Counted from the stretch's first letter, positions 36,058 to 45,771 are shown. The stretch: DNA of 64,000 nt from Flavobacterium aquiphilum (GCF_027111335.1 NZ_CP114288.1:4464001-4528000), one strand, 5' to 3'. Translations and numbers: made by a program. Notes: a model not told the origin generated them from the letters alone.

Positions 36058-37182
36058 ATGATAATCGGTGTACCAAAAGAAATTAAAAATAACGAAAACC
36101 GTGTTGCTTTAACTCCGGCAGGTGTTGCTGAGATGAAAAATAACGGTCATAGTGTTTATGTTCAAGCAACTGCTGGTGAAGGAAGCGGATTTTCAGATGA
36201 AGAATATGTCGCTGCCGGTGCAGTAATTCTGCCAACTATCGAAGAAGTTTACAGCATTGCTGAAATGATCATTAAAGTAAAAGAGCCTATCGCTTCTGAA
36301 TATCCTCTTATCAAAAAAGACCAATTACTTTTCACATACTTCCATTTTGCTTCATCAGAACCATTAACTCACGCCATGATTGAGCGTCAAGCTATTTGTT
36401 TGGCATACGAAACGGTAGAAAAAACAGATCGTAGTTTACCACTATTGGTTCCAATGTCTGAAGTTGCTGGGCGTATGTCAATTCAAGAAGGTGCTAAATA
36501 TTTGGAAAAACCATTAAAAGGAAGAGGAATTCTTCTTGGTGGTGTTCCTGGTGTACCACCTGCAAAAGTATTAGTTCTTGGTGGTGGAATCGTAGGAACT
36601 CAAGCTGCAAAAATGGCTGCAGGTTTGGGAGCTCAAGTAACTATAATGGATGTAAGTTTACCTCGTTTGAGACAATTGGATGATATCATGCCAGCCAATG
36701 TAACAACTCTAATGTCTAACGACTATAATATCAAAAAAGCAATCACAGAAGCTGATTTGGTAGTAGGAGCTGTATTAATCCCAGGAGCAAAAGCACCACA
36801 TTTGATTAAACGTGACATGTTAAAATCTATGCGTCCGGGAACTGTTCTTGTAGACGTAGCTGTAGATCAAGGAGGATGTATTGAAACTTGTACTCCAACA
36901 ACTCACGAAAACCCAACTTTCATCATTGACGATATCGTACATTACTGCGTGGCCAACATGCCAGGTGCAGTCCCATATACTTCAACATTGGCTCTTACCA
37001 ATGCCACTTTACCTTACGCTCTGCAATTGGCAAACAAAGGATGGCAAAAAGCATGTGCAGAAAACGAAGAATTAAAAAAAGGATTAAACATTGCCAACGG
37101 AAAAATCCTTTACAAAGGAGTAGCCGAAGCTTGGAACCTTCCTTTTAATGAAGAGTTAGTATTAGAAAACGCTGTTTGCTAA
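36058..37182 (+). CDS. ald: alanine dehydrogenase
   Basis: A 374-residue NAD-dependent enzyme interconverting L-alanine with pyruvate and ammonia. The N-terminal MIIGVPKEIKNNENRVALTPAGV is diagnostic. The substrate His lies in FTYFHFAS, the NAD-binding glycine motif is LVLGGGIVGTQAAKMAAGLGA, and the catalytic Asp region is IIDDIVHYCVANMPGAVPYTSTLALTNATLPY. Full length. It faces an lrp-type gene and has its own terminator. Confidence 0.97.
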   Translation: MIIGVPKEIKNNENRVALTPAGVAEMKNNGHSVYVQATAGEGSGFSDEEYVAAGAVILPTIEEVYSIAEMIIKVKEPIASEYPLIKKDQLLFTYFHFASSEPLTHAMIERQAICLAYETVEKTDRSLPLLVPMSEVAGRMSIQEGAKYLEKPLKGRGILLGGVPGVPPAKVLVLGGGIVGTQAAKMAAGLGAQVTIMDVSLPRLRQLDDIMPANVTTLMSNDYNIKKAITEADLVVGAVLIPGAKAPHLIKRDMLKSMRPGTVLVDVAVDQGGCIETCTPTTHENPTFIIDDIVHYCVANMPGAVPYTSTLALTNATLPYALQLANKGWQKACAENEELKKGLNIANGKILYKGVAEAWNLPFNEELVLENAVC

Positions 37183-37210
37183 TATTAGATAAGTGCTTAC
37201 TACACACTAG

Positions 37211-37244
37211 AAAAACCCGGTTGTCGCTCAACAACACGGGTTTT
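37211..37244 (+). terminator. terminator of ald
   Basis: AAAAACCCGGTTGT (37211-37224) pairs with ACAACACGGGTTTT (37231-37244), with one mismatch. Confidence 0.8.
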
Positions 37245-37297
37245 CTGTTTTTATGAAAGTATCCAAAATAGCTTTCCTTTATTTATAGAAAACAAAA

Positions 37298-37325
37298 AAA
37301 TCCGTCTCAATTAGAGGACGGATTT
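37298..37325 (-). terminator. terminator of the amino-acid permease
   Basis: AAATCCGTC (37298-37306) pairs with GACGGATTT (37317-37325). A-tracts upstream give a U-tract on the minus strand. Confidence 0.8.
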
Positions 37326-37352
37326 CTTTTTTTATCTATAATAATTTCAATC

Positions 37353-38762
37353 CTACTCTTCTGGCTTGGTCAAGTAATATACCGGAATACCGGTCAACAT
37401 AATCAATACTCCCCATCCACAAGTTGAAACTTTAGTCAGTAACAAACCTATACAAATAGCAACTGCTATAACTATATATACTAATGGTAAAAATGGATAC
37501 CCAAAAGCCTTGTACGGTCTTTCTGCATCTGGCATTTTCTTTCTCAAAATAAAAATTCCATAAATAGTAAGTATGTAAAAAATCAATACAATGATAATTA
37601 CATAATCCAACAAATCTCCATACTTACCAGTCAAGCACAAAATTGAAGCCCAGAAAGACTGTACCCACAAAGCCCATGCCGGCACACTCGCATCGTTAAG
37701 AACGGCAGCTTTCTTGAAGAACAAACCGTCTTTGGCCATCGTATAATACACTCTCGCCCCAGCCATAATCAATCCGTTGTTACAGGCAAAAGTCGAAATC
37801 ATAATCATCAAGGCAATAATGATGGTTCCCATATCTCCAAAAGTATATTGGGAAGCAACCACAGCTACCCTATCCGATTTTGCCGTTGCTATTTCCTGCA
37901 TCGGAATTACAGCCAAATACATCAAATTGGCCAAGATATAGATAATCGTCACAATAAAGGTCCCCAGAAACAAACTCAGTCCAACATTGCGTTTTGGGTT
38001 TTTAATTTCTCCCGCGATAAAGGTCACTCCAACCCAAGCATCACTTGAAAATAAAGAACCAACCATTGCAGCCGAAATTCCGGTTAATAAAGCGGTTCCA
38101 CCTATCGAAGACCAAGTCCCGGTTTTTACATCAAAAGCTCTTGCTCCCCAGGCACCAGACCAATTGGCATTCCAAATATCCGACTTGGCGGCCAATATAA
38201 ACCCAAAAACAATCAATCCGAAAAGGGATAAAATTTTAATTATCGTCAAAATCGTTTGAAGAATTTTACTGTTCTTTACCCCTCGGCTATTGATATAAGT
38301 CAATAAAATGATAGTAACTATAGACACAATTTGGGCAGCATTTAATTTAAAATCACCCAACTCATACAAAACATTTTCATCACTAAAAGGCGGATATAAA
38401 TAAGCAGCAAATTTGGAAAAACCAACACCAACCGCTGCAATAGTCCCAGTTTGAATTACGGCAAAAAAGCTCCAGCCATATAAAAATGCCACTAATTTAT
38501 TATAAGCCTCTTTGAGATAAACATATTGCCCTCCTGCATTGGGAAACATGGCACTTAGTTCCCCATAACTTACTGCTGCGATCATCGTAATCAATCCTGA
38601 AATCAGCCATATTAACACTAACCACCCTGCTGACCCTACTTGTCTGGCAATATCGGCACTCACAATAAATATCCCCGATCCTATCATTGATCCCACAACA
38701 AGCATGGTTCCGTCTAATAATCCGAGTTCTCTTTTAAATTCAACTGGTTTGTTTTCTTCCAT
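37353..38762 (-). CDS. APC-superfamily amino acid permease
   Basis: A 469-residue, 12-helix permease. The first helix has the APC signature LLDGTMLVVGSMIGSGIFIVSADIARQVGSAGWLV. The motif ISGLITMIAAVSYGELSAMFPNAGGQYVYLKEAY is typical of the LAT/SteT-like exchanger branch. The substrate is unknown; proximity to lrp-ald on the other side may be coincidental. It is a single-gene unit on the minus strand. Confidence 0.9.
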   Translation of the reverse strand: MEENKPVEFKRELGLLDGTMLVVGSMIGSGIFIVSADIARQVGSAGWLVLIWLISGLITMIAAVSYGELSAMFPNAGGQYVYLKEAYNKLVAFLYGWSFFAVIQTGTIAAVGVGFSKFAAYLYPPFSDENVLYELGDFKLNAAQIVSIVTIILLTYINSRGVKNSKILQTILTIIKILSLFGLIVFGFILAAKSDIWNANWSGAWGARAFDVKTGTWSSIGGTALLTGISAAMVGSLFSSDAWVGVTFIAGEIKNPKRNVGLSLFLGTFIVTIIYILANLMYLAVIPMQEIATAKSDRVAVVASQYTFGDMGTIIIALMIMISTFACNNGLIMAGARVYYTMAKDGLFFKKAAVLNDASVPAWALWVQSFWASILCLTGKYGDLLDYVIIIVLIFYILTIYGIFILRKKMPDAERPYKAFGYPFLPLVYIVIAVAICIGLLLTKVSTCGWGVLIMLTGIPVYYLTKPEE

Positions 38763-39335
38763 TATTATTGGTTTATTTTTTGGTTGGCTAAAGATATACT
38801 TTTTTTATAAACTGACTAATATTAAGAAAAAGATGAAGCCCAAAAATCAATGAGAATCGAACTAATAAATAGCTCATTATTTTTAACAATACAATTAGGA
38901 TTTAAATTAACAAAGCTTTGAAAACCATACATAAAAACACACAACCAATTAAAAACAAGTGTTTTAAACATAAAATATTAAAATTATTTCTTAAATTTAT
39001 AGCTCTTTTTTTAAAAAAAGCAAACCAAAATACCAACCGAACCAAAACAAACTACCCCAAAGTTTGACATCCTCACAGATGATGCATTGACACTATCAGA
39101 AGTCAGAAATAAAACTCCCCAAATCAAGCATAATTAAAATTATATTCTATTGTTACAGTTCTTTAATTCACTATTAAAAAACTGTTTTACAAAAGAATAA
39201 AATCATATTCCTTGTAATGAAATACAATACGTTTCCATGCACTAATGCTCTATAAAAGGTACACTCCAAAATAAAAATCTTCATTAAAAGGATGAGTAAC
39301 AAAAACCATTTATAAACATCAAAAAAAATTATGAC
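38763..39335. other. 573-bp divergent intergenic gap
   Basis: AT-rich region between divergent genes. A TATCTTTA (7 of 8 with TANNTTTG) near 38790 on the minus strand may serve the permease. I see no repeat, hairpin or credible ORF in the rest. Confidence 0.5.
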
Positions 39336-40520
39336 ATGGAAAACAAATCATCAAAAAGTGATTTCAAAGCAATCATGAATTCAAAAAAAAGAATTTATGT
39401 TACCTTGATTACAATTATGCTGTTTCTGGCTTTTTCAGGATGCGACAATTATGAGTCAACTACAGATTCAGGAATGAACACAAATCTTACCGGAAAAAAA
39501 TTCAAAACCAACGTTAATTACACCCAAGTAAATCTGGTTTCAGATGTGGCAGAATACAATCCTCAGTTCATTGACCCAAATCTTGTAAATGCATGGGGTA
39601 TTGCCTTTAATCCTGGCGGTGCAATTTGGATTTCTGCAGCCGAGACTAGTGTTTCTACTATTTACGACCAAACAGGAAAAACGCTTCGAGTTCCTGTCCA
39701 TATTCCGTTTGGAACCGGAGGAGGCAATCCAACAGGTCAGGTGTTCAACACAACCACCACATTTATCATTCCTTCTGCAGCAAGGGCAAGTCGCTTCATT
39801 TTTGTTACCGAAAATGGAACTGTAGCAGCATGGGCTACTGGAAATAATGCAGTAACGGTCGCAGACAGATCGGCACAAGGAGCAGTCTACAAAGGTCTGG
39901 AAATGGTAAACAATAATGGTAAATGGTTTCTTTATGCTACGGATTTTCACAATGGAAAAGTGGACATGTTTGACGAAAATTTTAATTTCGTTGGAAACGA
40001 CATGTTTGCTGATCCAACAATTCCGGCCGGCTTCGCACCATTTAACATCAAAGCAATAAATGGACAATTATTTGTAACCTATGCCAAACAAAAAGGACCT
40101 GAAAATAAAGACGATGAAGCTGGAGAAGGCAATGGATATGTGAATGTTTTTGACACCAATGGCCAACTAATAGAACGATTTGCATCACAAGGAACCCTCA
40201 ACTCTCCTTGGGGAATAGAACTCATGAAATATACCACTGGATTTGAAACAACTCCTGATTTTCCTCCATCACAAGTAACAATCCTCATCGGAAATTTTGG
40301 AGACGGACGCATCAATGCCTTTGACGGTAAAGGAAAATTAATTGGTCAATTCCAAAAAAATGGTTCTCCATTAGAAATTGAAGGATTGTGGCAAATTTCA
40401 TATCCTCCTCAAGAAGCCCCCGCTTATGAAGCATCTCGTAACCGACTCTATTTCACTGCCGGTCCTGATGACGAAGAGCACGGTTTGTTTGGATATATTG
40501 TAGCTTCTGACAAAAAATAA
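39336..40520 (+). CDS. TIGR03118-family lipoprotein
   Basis: A 394-residue protein with a lipoprotein signal (hydrophobic VTLITIMLFLAF, lipobox then GCDNYEST). Translation may instead begin at 39375 (MNSKKRIYV), which gives a more normal n-region. The mature part matches TIGR03118: NLVSDVAEYNPQFIDPNLVNAWGIAFNPGG, GTVAAWATG, YKGLEMVNN, and repeated beta-propeller-like segments ending RLYFTAGPDDEEHGLFGYI. Function of the family is unknown. Confidence 0.85.
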   Translation: MENKSSKSDFKAIMNSKKRIYVTLITIMLFLAFSGCDNYESTTDSGMNTNLTGKKFKTNVNYTQVNLVSDVAEYNPQFIDPNLVNAWGIAFNPGGAIWISAAETSVSTIYDQTGKTLRVPVHIPFGTGGGNPTGQVFNTTTTFIIPSAARASRFIFVTENGTVAAWATGNNAVTVADRSAQGAVYKGLEMVNNNGKWFLYATDFHNGKVDMFDENFNFVGNDMFADPTIPAGFAPFNIKAINGQLFVTYAKQKGPENKDDEAGEGNGYVNVFDTNGQLIERFASQGTLNSPWGIELMKYTTGFETTPDFPPSQVTILIGNFGDGRINAFDGKGKLIGQFQKNGSPLEIEGLWQISYPPQEAPAYEASRNRLYFTAGPDDEEHGLFGYIVASDKK

Positions 40521-40534
40521 ACTTTACAAAAACT

Positions 40535-40568
40535 AAAAAACTCTTAAGAAATCTTAAGAGTTTTTTTT
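40535..40568. terminator. bidirectional terminator
   Basis: AAAAAACTCTTAAG and CTTAAGAGTTTTTT (about 40535-40566) around a 4-nt loop, between convergent genes. Confidence 0.85.
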
Positions 40569-40583
40569 TATAGTATTTTAAAT

Positions 40584-42293
40584 TTATTTGACAACCCGAT
40601 TTACCTGTGCAAAATTTCTTTGGTAATAAGGCTCTTTGGTCGAAGAAATTATTACTCCTGAATGTGTCGAGGAATGAATAAACTTTATTTCATCTTCAGC
40701 AACTTCAATAACCATCCCAACGTGATTGATGTGGTGTCTACCATTAGTTCTAAAGAAAATCAAGTCGCCTTTTTGAACATCTTCATCATTAATTTTATCA
40801 CCAATAGAAGCCTGTTCAATCGATGATCTAGGCAATTTTATATCAAAAGACGCAAAAGTAGAATACATCAAACCAGAACAATCAAAGCCTGCTGTTGTTG
40901 TACCGCCACTTCTATATCTAGTCCCAATCATTTCTGTTGCTGATTGAATCAGTTTATCTATCAAATCTCTGCTGGGAATAGTTGAAGTTATAGTACTCGT
41001 ATCTTTTACTACGGCGCTTGCTACTTCTTTTATTACTCTTTCTTTATTTTCAACAACTTTGTCTTTGTTTATTTCTTCAAATTTATCATTAGGAACCTGA
41101 ATAGTTAATTTTGAACCAACTTTCAATTTTTGTTTAATGGAAGGGTTTTGCTTTTCTAATTCAGTTACGGTAATACCATATTTTCTGGCAATTCCGTATT
41201 TAGTTTCTTTAGTCAAAACTTCATGAATGATTTCAGAAGTATTAACTGGAGTTTCCGTTTTTGCCTCTTTCGCTTTAAACTCTTTTTCAGCAACCGCAGT
41301 AACAGATTCTTTTACAACCGATTTTTCATCTTCGGCGGCAACTTCTTTTTCAGGCATTTTTCCGTTGCTTGGAATAGCGAGCGTTTGCCCAACCCTTATT
41401 CCTTTTTTCCCTATTTTAGGATTAGCATTCTGCAATTCTTTTAATGTAACGCCATACATCTTCGCAATAACATACAAAGACTCTTTTGGTTTTACCTCAT
41501 GTGTCAAAGAAGTAACCGTTTCGCTTTTCTCATCGATTTCCTGTTCTTTTACTTTTGGCAAATTGGCAATCTCAGTTTTGGTTTCTTTTGTGGGAACAGA
41601 TTCTTTTACTACATTTTTTACTTCTTCAGCGACAACTTCCTTCTCAGGCATTTTTCCATTGCTTGGAATATCAATTGTCTGCCCAACTTTAATTCCTTTT
41701 TTCCCTATTTTTGGATTGGCTTCTTGTAATTCTTTTAACGAAACACCATACATCTTCGCAATAACATACAACGATTCTTTAGATTTTACTTCATGAGTTA
41801 AAGAAGTAACTGTTTCAACTTTTTCAGCAGTTTCTTGTCCAGTTGAATTTGACAAACTGGCAATTTCGGTTTTAGTCAGGCTAGATGGAATCGTAATTGT
41901 CTGACCCACTTTCAATCCTTCTGTTTCTAATTTAGGATTGGCTTTATAGAGTAATTCTGTAGTTGTTTTGAATTGTTTTGTAATTCCGTATAAGGTTTCT
42001 TTGGGTACGATCTGATGCTTGATTTCTGTGATTTTTTCAGTATCTGCAACCGCCAAATTATCACTCTTTTTTGATTCGGAATTTGGGATCAACAAAACCT
42101 GATTAAGGTGCAAAGTTTTTTTCGCTTTTGGGTTTAGCTTGTAAATTGAAGGAATTGAGACATTGTATTTTTGGGCAATACTGGAAATTGTTTCCCCTTT
42201 CACTATCGTGTGTTTGATGTTATTCTCCTGCGAAAAAACATTAATACTACATAAAAAAAGGACTATAACAATTTGCTTAAAATACTTCATCAT
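40584..42293 (-). CDS. exported LysM-NlpC/P60 peptidoglycan hydrolase
   Basis: A 569-residue protein with a Sec signal (about 1-21). Five LysM repeats start near residues 27, 91, 168, 266 and 358 (each HxV..KE.....A..Y......L...NP), followed by a C-terminal NlpC/P60 endopeptidase (about 440-569) with Cys in AGFDCSGLMY, His in HINHVGMVIE and a third polar residue in FIHSSTHSG. It should bind glycan and cut stem peptides. LysM 3 and 4 with their linkers are almost identical over about 75 residues, a recent 294-bp internal duplication. Met2 is an alternative start. Confidence 0.92.
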   Translation of the reverse strand: MMKYFKQIVIVLFLCSINVFSQENNIKHTIVKGETISSIAQKYNVSIPSIYKLNPKAKKTLHLNQVLLIPNSESKKSDNLAVADTEKITEIKHQIVPKETLYGITKQFKTTTELLYKANPKLETEGLKVGQTITIPSSLTKTEIASLSNSTGQETAEKVETVTSLTHEVKSKESLYVIAKMYGVSLKELQEANPKIGKKGIKVGQTIDIPSNGKMPEKEVVAEEVKNVVKESVPTKETKTEIANLPKVKEQEIDEKSETVTSLTHEVKPKESLYVIAKMYGVTLKELQNANPKIGKKGIRVGQTLAIPSNGKMPEKEVAAEDEKSVVKESVTAVAEKEFKAKEAKTETPVNTSEIIHEVLTKETKYGIARKYGITVTELEKQNPSIKQKLKVGSKLTIQVPNDKFEEINKDKVVENKERVIKEVASAVVKDTSTITSTIPSRDLIDKLIQSATEMIGTRYRSGGTTTAGFDCSGLMYSTFASFDIKLPRSSIEQASIGDKINDEDVQKGDLIFFRTNGRHHINHVGMVIEVAEDEIKFIHSSTHSGVIISSTKEPYYQRNFAQVNRVVK

Positions 42294-42391
42294 TTAATTT
42301 TTTTCCTCATTCTTTAAAATACATGCACTTTGAGGGAATTATTAAATTGCAGTATTTTCTGCCTCAAAAAAGCACTTTTTTCGAAGGATTA

Positions 42392-42399
42392 CAAATATA
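42392..42399 (-). promoter_or_regulatory. -7 element of the LysM-NlpC/P60 gene
   Basis: TATATTTG on the minus strand, with CAAA (TTTG in sense) starting 17 bp further upstream at 42416. Leader about 95 nt. Confidence 0.5.
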
Positions 42400-42509
42400 A
42401 GTGATTAAGTAGAAACAAAAATTAAAAACTTACTAAAATTCTTAAGAAAACTACAATTACCTGCATTTCGTCGATAATATTAACTTTTTATTAACTATTT
42501 TTAAGATTC

Positions 42510-43151
42510 TCACAAACTTTTTAAAATAGCGATATAATGAAATATCGTACCCAAAAGCACAAAGAAATGCCAAATTACATGAAAGTACTTTTTATAACTT
42601 TTCATATAAAAATAAACCCCGACAGAATAACTAATTCCTCCCGCAACTATCCATAAAAAAACTGACATAGGCATAACCTCCAGCAAAGGCTTTAATACAA
42701 AAACAATCATCCATCCCATAAGCACATACATCATAACCGAAACAAACCTAAAACGATCAACGTAAAAAACCTTAAAAAAAGTCCCAAACAAAACGATTAA
42801 CCACATTATCCCTAAAAAAACCAAAGCAGTTTTTTTATCCAAATAAGCAATCATCAAAGGTGAGTAAGTCCCGGCAATCAGATAGTAAATACAGATATGA
42901 TCTGCGATTTTGAGCACTTGTTTCTTTTTCTCCTTTTGTGCCAAATGGTACAAAGTCGAAAACGTATAAACCAACAACATTCCAATCCCAAATACAATAA
43001 CTGAGGTTACTGTAACAAAATTGTGCCCTTCATTTGCTTTTGCAATAAGAAAAGGTATTCCAATCAAACAAAAAAGTATCCCGAGGACATGTGAAATTCC
43101 GTTTGCCAATTCTTCTTTTCGGGTCTGGATTCTGGTTGACATCGTATTCAT
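42510..43151 (-). CDS. hemolysin III family (PAQR/YqfA-like) membrane protein
   Basis: A 213-residue seven-helix protein. The start RKEELANGISHVLGILFCLIGIPFLI, the STLYHLAQKEKKKQVLKIADHICIYYLIAGTYSP core (conserved Ser/His of the PAQR metal site) and the final HVIWHFFVLLGTIFHYIA (His pair) are diagnostic. Homologs are named hemolysin III but mostly affect membrane homeostasis. Met4 is an alternative start. No terminator seen. Confidence 0.9.
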   Translation of the reverse strand: MNTMSTRIQTRKEELANGISHVLGILFCLIGIPFLIAKANEGHNFVTVTSVIVFGIGMLLVYTFSTLYHLAQKEKKKQVLKIADHICIYYLIAGTYSPLMIAYLDKKTALVFLGIMWLIVLFGTFFKVFYVDRFRFVSVMMYVLMGWMIVFVLKPLLEVMPMSVFLWIVAGGISYSVGVYFYMKSYKKYFHVIWHFFVLLGTIFHYIAILKSL

Positions 43152-43294
43152 TTCTACACTTTTAATTTCATTAAAGATACGATTTCATCATTTAATTTCA
43201 AGCATACCGAAGCTTAAGCTTTTAACCGAAATTCCGCATAAGAAATGAATTCCCTGAAAATGTTTACTCATAGGAAACACAAAGATCGTGCAAA

Positions 43295-43390
43295 GAAAAA
43301 AACCTGTAAAAAGAACTTGCCCAGAAAGAAGCACTCCTACAAAAAATGAAAATCCAGATGGAAACCCTGCGGGAATTGATTAAAAAATAA
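43295..43390 (+). pseudogene. 3' remnant of the HTH gene found intact at 47026
   Basis: Aligns codon by codon with the last 30 or so codons of the gene at 47026-47388: ELAQKEALLQKMKIQMETLRELIKK against ELAQKEAIIQKMEIQMETLREMIKK, in two short blocks sharing most bases. A TAA at 43307-43309 interrupts it in frame, and the HTH part is absent. Homology continues about 65 bp past the stop (to about 43458, matching 47389-47455). The gap 43152-43638 otherwise contains the promoter and repeat listed below. Confidence 0.8.
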
Positions 43391-43416
43391 CCTAAGTTAA
43401 ATTGAGTTAAATCATT

Positions 43417-43424
43417 TATATTTG
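43417..43424 (+). promoter_or_regulatory. -7 element in the duplicated flank (copy 1)
   Basis: TATATTTG in the conserved sequence TATATTTGGGAAAACAAAAC, which recurs at 47414. It points toward the SDR gene. Confidence 0.5.
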
Positions 43425-43508
43425 GGAAAACAAAACTGACGACTATTGAGCAAAGCTAGCCAAATAAAGATAACTAAACTCAACAAATGAGTAAAAAACT
43501 GAGTATAA

Positions 43509-43523
43509 TACAAGTTAGCTGTG
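43509..43523. repeat. left inverted repeat of the SDR-AraC unit
   Basis: TACAAGTTAGCTGTG, complementary (with a 2-nt gap) to CACAGCTAACACTTGTA at 45763-45779. Together they bound a 2.27-kb unit with three genes. Confidence 0.6.
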
Positions 43524-43603
43524 ATTTTACCGAGTGAAATCAAAAGAACTCGACAGACAAAAACATTGAACCTCACAGACAAATTTTTCATTTAACATCA
43601 ACT

Positions 43604-43611
43604 TACCTTTG
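43604..43611 (+). promoter_or_regulatory. -7 element of the SDR gene
   Basis: TACCTTTG. It lies over the TTG at 43609 that would start the longest frame, which supports the ATG at 43639. Confidence 0.55.
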
Positions 43612-43638
43612 CTGTATAAATCATTAAAAATCAATAAA

Positions 43639-44385
43639 ATGAAAAAAACAGTAATTATCACAGGAGGAACAACAGGTATTGGAAAAGCAACTGCTCTACA
43701 TTTTGCAAAAAATGGTTACAATGTAGTAATAACCAGCAGAAATGCTGACAAAGAAGAAGCTGTACTTGCTGACTTTAAACAAAATGGAGCAGATGTTACA
43801 TTTATACCTTTAGACGTAACAAACGAACAACAAGTAAAATCAGTTATTGAAACGACCGTTAAAAAGTTTGGCAAATTGGATTCTATTGTAAACAATTCGG
43901 GGATTTCATTAGGAAATGCCATATTGGCTGAAACAGAATCTAATGACTTAAAACAAATGCTTGAAACCAATGTAATGGGCGTTTATTATGGAATGAAATA
44001 TGCAATTATTGAAATGCTGAAAACAGGTGGCGGAACAATTGTAAATTTAGCATCTATAGCAGGATTAAATGGCTTGTATGCAACCGCACAATACAATGCA
44101 TCAAAACACGCAGTTGTAGGTTTAACAAAAGGTGCGTCTATTGATTATGCACAACAAGGAATTCGTATTAATGCAGTTGCACCAGGAGCAATCAAAACAG
44201 ATATTTTGAAAAACGCTATTGCTTCGGGAACATATGATGTTTCAAGCATTGAAGCCATTCATCCGATGAATAGATTAGGCGAAGTTGAAGATATTGCAAA
44301 AGCAATTTACTTTTTAGCTTCTGACGAAAATACATTTATGACAGGAACTATTTTAAATATTGATGGCGGTTATAATGCACAATAA
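43639..44385 (+). CDS. SDR family oxidoreductase
   Basis: A 248-residue classical SDR from MKKTVIITGGTTGIG (43639). TGGTTGIG is the cofactor loop, NNSG replaces NNAG, the catalytic Ser lies in VNLASIAG, the YNASK pair is present, and the C-terminal GTILNIDGGY is typical. No substrate can be named. It heads an SDR / membrane protein / AraC run bounded by inverted repeats; SDR-AraC pairs of this sort often handle small toxic carbonyls, which is only a suggestion here. Confidence 0.9.
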   Translation: MKKTVIITGGTTGIGKATALHFAKNGYNVVITSRNADKEEAVLADFKQNGADVTFIPLDVTNEQQVKSVIETTVKKFGKLDSIVNNSGISLGNAILAETESNDLKQMLETNVMGVYYGMKYAIIEMLKTGGGTIVNLASIAGLNGLYATAQYNASKHAVVGLTKGASIDYAQQGIRINAVAPGAIKTDILKNAIASGTYDVSSIEAIHPMNRLGEVEDIAKAIYFLASDENTFMTGTILNIDGGYNAQ

Positions 44386-44469
44386 TCATTTTAAAATAAA
44401 TAGAATATTTTTACATAGATTTATCTTTAGACAGATAAATCTATGTTCCTTAATTTAAAAAATGAAATT

Positions 44470-44961
44470 ATGATAAAAGACACTTTTGATTGGTACAACG
44501 GAGAAATTTTTGAAGGCAGATTTATATTAGGTTTTGGACTGATTTTAATTATTTCGTCCTTACTATTCTATTTTTTTGGAAGTGGACCATCGGCAAAAGC
44601 ATTATTAATTCCCTTACTTGTGATAGGACTATTTTTTGCTGTAACAGGTATTACGATGGTTAATTCTAACAGTAAAAAAATGGCAAAAGTGGAACAGATT
44701 TTCCAAGAAGACAATAAAGCATTTGTAAAAACCGAAATAAAACGAGTGGAGGGCTTTCAATATTTATACCCTTTATCAATTGGTGTTAGTGCGGTTTGTT
44801 TTATCGTCGCTTTGAGCTTATTATATTTTTCTAAAAGCGTAAATTTACAGGCAATTGCAATGGCTCTAATAATCTTTGGAGCAGGCTTTGCCTTTATAGA
44901 TTATTTTTCAAAAGAAAGAGCCACTATTTATTATGAAAAACTAACACATTTCAAACACTAA
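44470..44961 (+). CDS. small integral membrane protein, unknown function
   Basis: A 163-residue protein from MIKDTFDWYNG (44470); an upstream in-frame ATG at 44443 adds nine residues and is less likely. Four hydrophobic segments appear at about 16-36, 42-64, 97-117 and 123-142, with a charged amphipathic stretch between the second and third (KKMAKVEQIFQEDNKAFVKTEIKRVEGF). No family recognised. Its stop is immediately followed by the AraC ATG (no gap), so the two are translationally coupled. Confidence 0.75.
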   Translation: MIKDTFDWYNGEIFEGRFILGFGLILIISSLLFYFFGSGPSAKALLIPLLVIGLFFAVTGITMVNSNSKKMAKVEQIFQEDNKAFVKTEIKRVEGFQYLYPLSIGVSAVCFIVALSLLYFSKSVNLQAIAMALIIFGAGFAFIDYFSKERATIYYEKLTHFKH

Positions 44962-45771
44962 ATGGTACAAGACAGAACGAAAATAAATATTCTTTTCTCT
45001 TGCTCAGGCGAACCAAAAAAGGATTTTGAGCCCTTTGTTCAAGACTTTGCTTTGTCATTTATCTTAACAGGAAAAATGACAATTAACAACGGAACAGAAA
45101 CTACCGAATACAATGCTGGCGAGATTGGTTTTATATCAAAAAATCAATTGGTAAAAACGCAAAAACTGCCCCAAGACAATAAACCATTTATGGGAATTAG
45201 TGTTTTTTTACCTAAAGAAACACTTTATAATTTCTCTAAAGAACATAACATTTTACCAAAAGGACAGTATACAGGCAAACCAAATTTTATATTTCCTCAC
45301 GACCCATTTTTAAAAGGTTTTTTTGACTCTATTGTCCCTTATTTTGAAAATCCAGATGCGTTAACCGAAAATTTGGCGACAATAAAAACCAACGAAATCA
45401 TAGAGCTTTTGATTAAAAAAACACAAATGCAAAATCTTCTATTCAATTTTCAAGATGATTTTAAAATTGATTTAGAAGCTTATATGAATAGAAATTTTAC
45501 GCACAATATTCCGTTAGAACAATTTGCAAAACTAACAGGAAGAAGTATTTCAACATTCAAAAGAGATTTTCAGGAAATATTTAAAGAAACACCAAGTAAG
45601 TGGCTTATCAAAAAGCGACTTGACCTGGCACATTTTTTAATTACTAAACAAAACAAAAAACCAGTAGAAGTTTACTATGACGTTGGCTTTATAAGTTTCG
45701 CTCATTTTTCTCGGACATTTAAAACAGAATTTAAAATAAACCCATCGGAAATAGAAAAAAACCACAGCTAA
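44962..45771 (+). CDS. AraC-family transcriptional regulator
   Basis: A 269-residue regulator. The N-terminal half (about 10-120) is a cupin-like sensor (GKMTINNGTETTEYNAGEIGFISKNQLVKT). The C-terminal 100 residues form the double HTH with ISTFKRDFQEIFKETPSKWLIKKRLDLA and VYYDVGFISFAHFSRTFKTEFKINPSEI. It probably controls the SDR and membrane genes immediately upstream. Its last codons and stop lie in the right inverted repeat (CACAGCTAACAC), so the unit boundary runs through the gene end. Confidence 0.92.
   Translation: MVQDRTKINILFSCSGEPKKDFEPFVQDFALSFILTGKMTINNGTETTEYNAGEIGFISKNQLVKTQKLPQDNKPFMGISVFLPKETLYNFSKEHNILPKGQYTGKPNFIFPHDPFLKGFFDSIVPYFENPDALTENLATIKTNEIIELLIKKTQMQNLLFNFQDDFKIDLEAYMNRNFTHNIPLEQFAKLTGRSISTFKRDFQEIFKETPSKWLIKKRLDLAHFLITKQNKKPVEVYYDVGFISFAHFSRTFKTEFKINPSEIEKNHS

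Noticed and set aside
39540..40067. 175-aa ORF antisense to the TIGR03118 gene
   Set aside because: Shadow frame; low-quality composition and no start signals.
43609..43638. SDR gene starting at TTG 43609
   Set aside because: The -7 box TACCTTTG overlaps this codon, so it would not be in the transcript; ATG at 43639 fits the SDR start.
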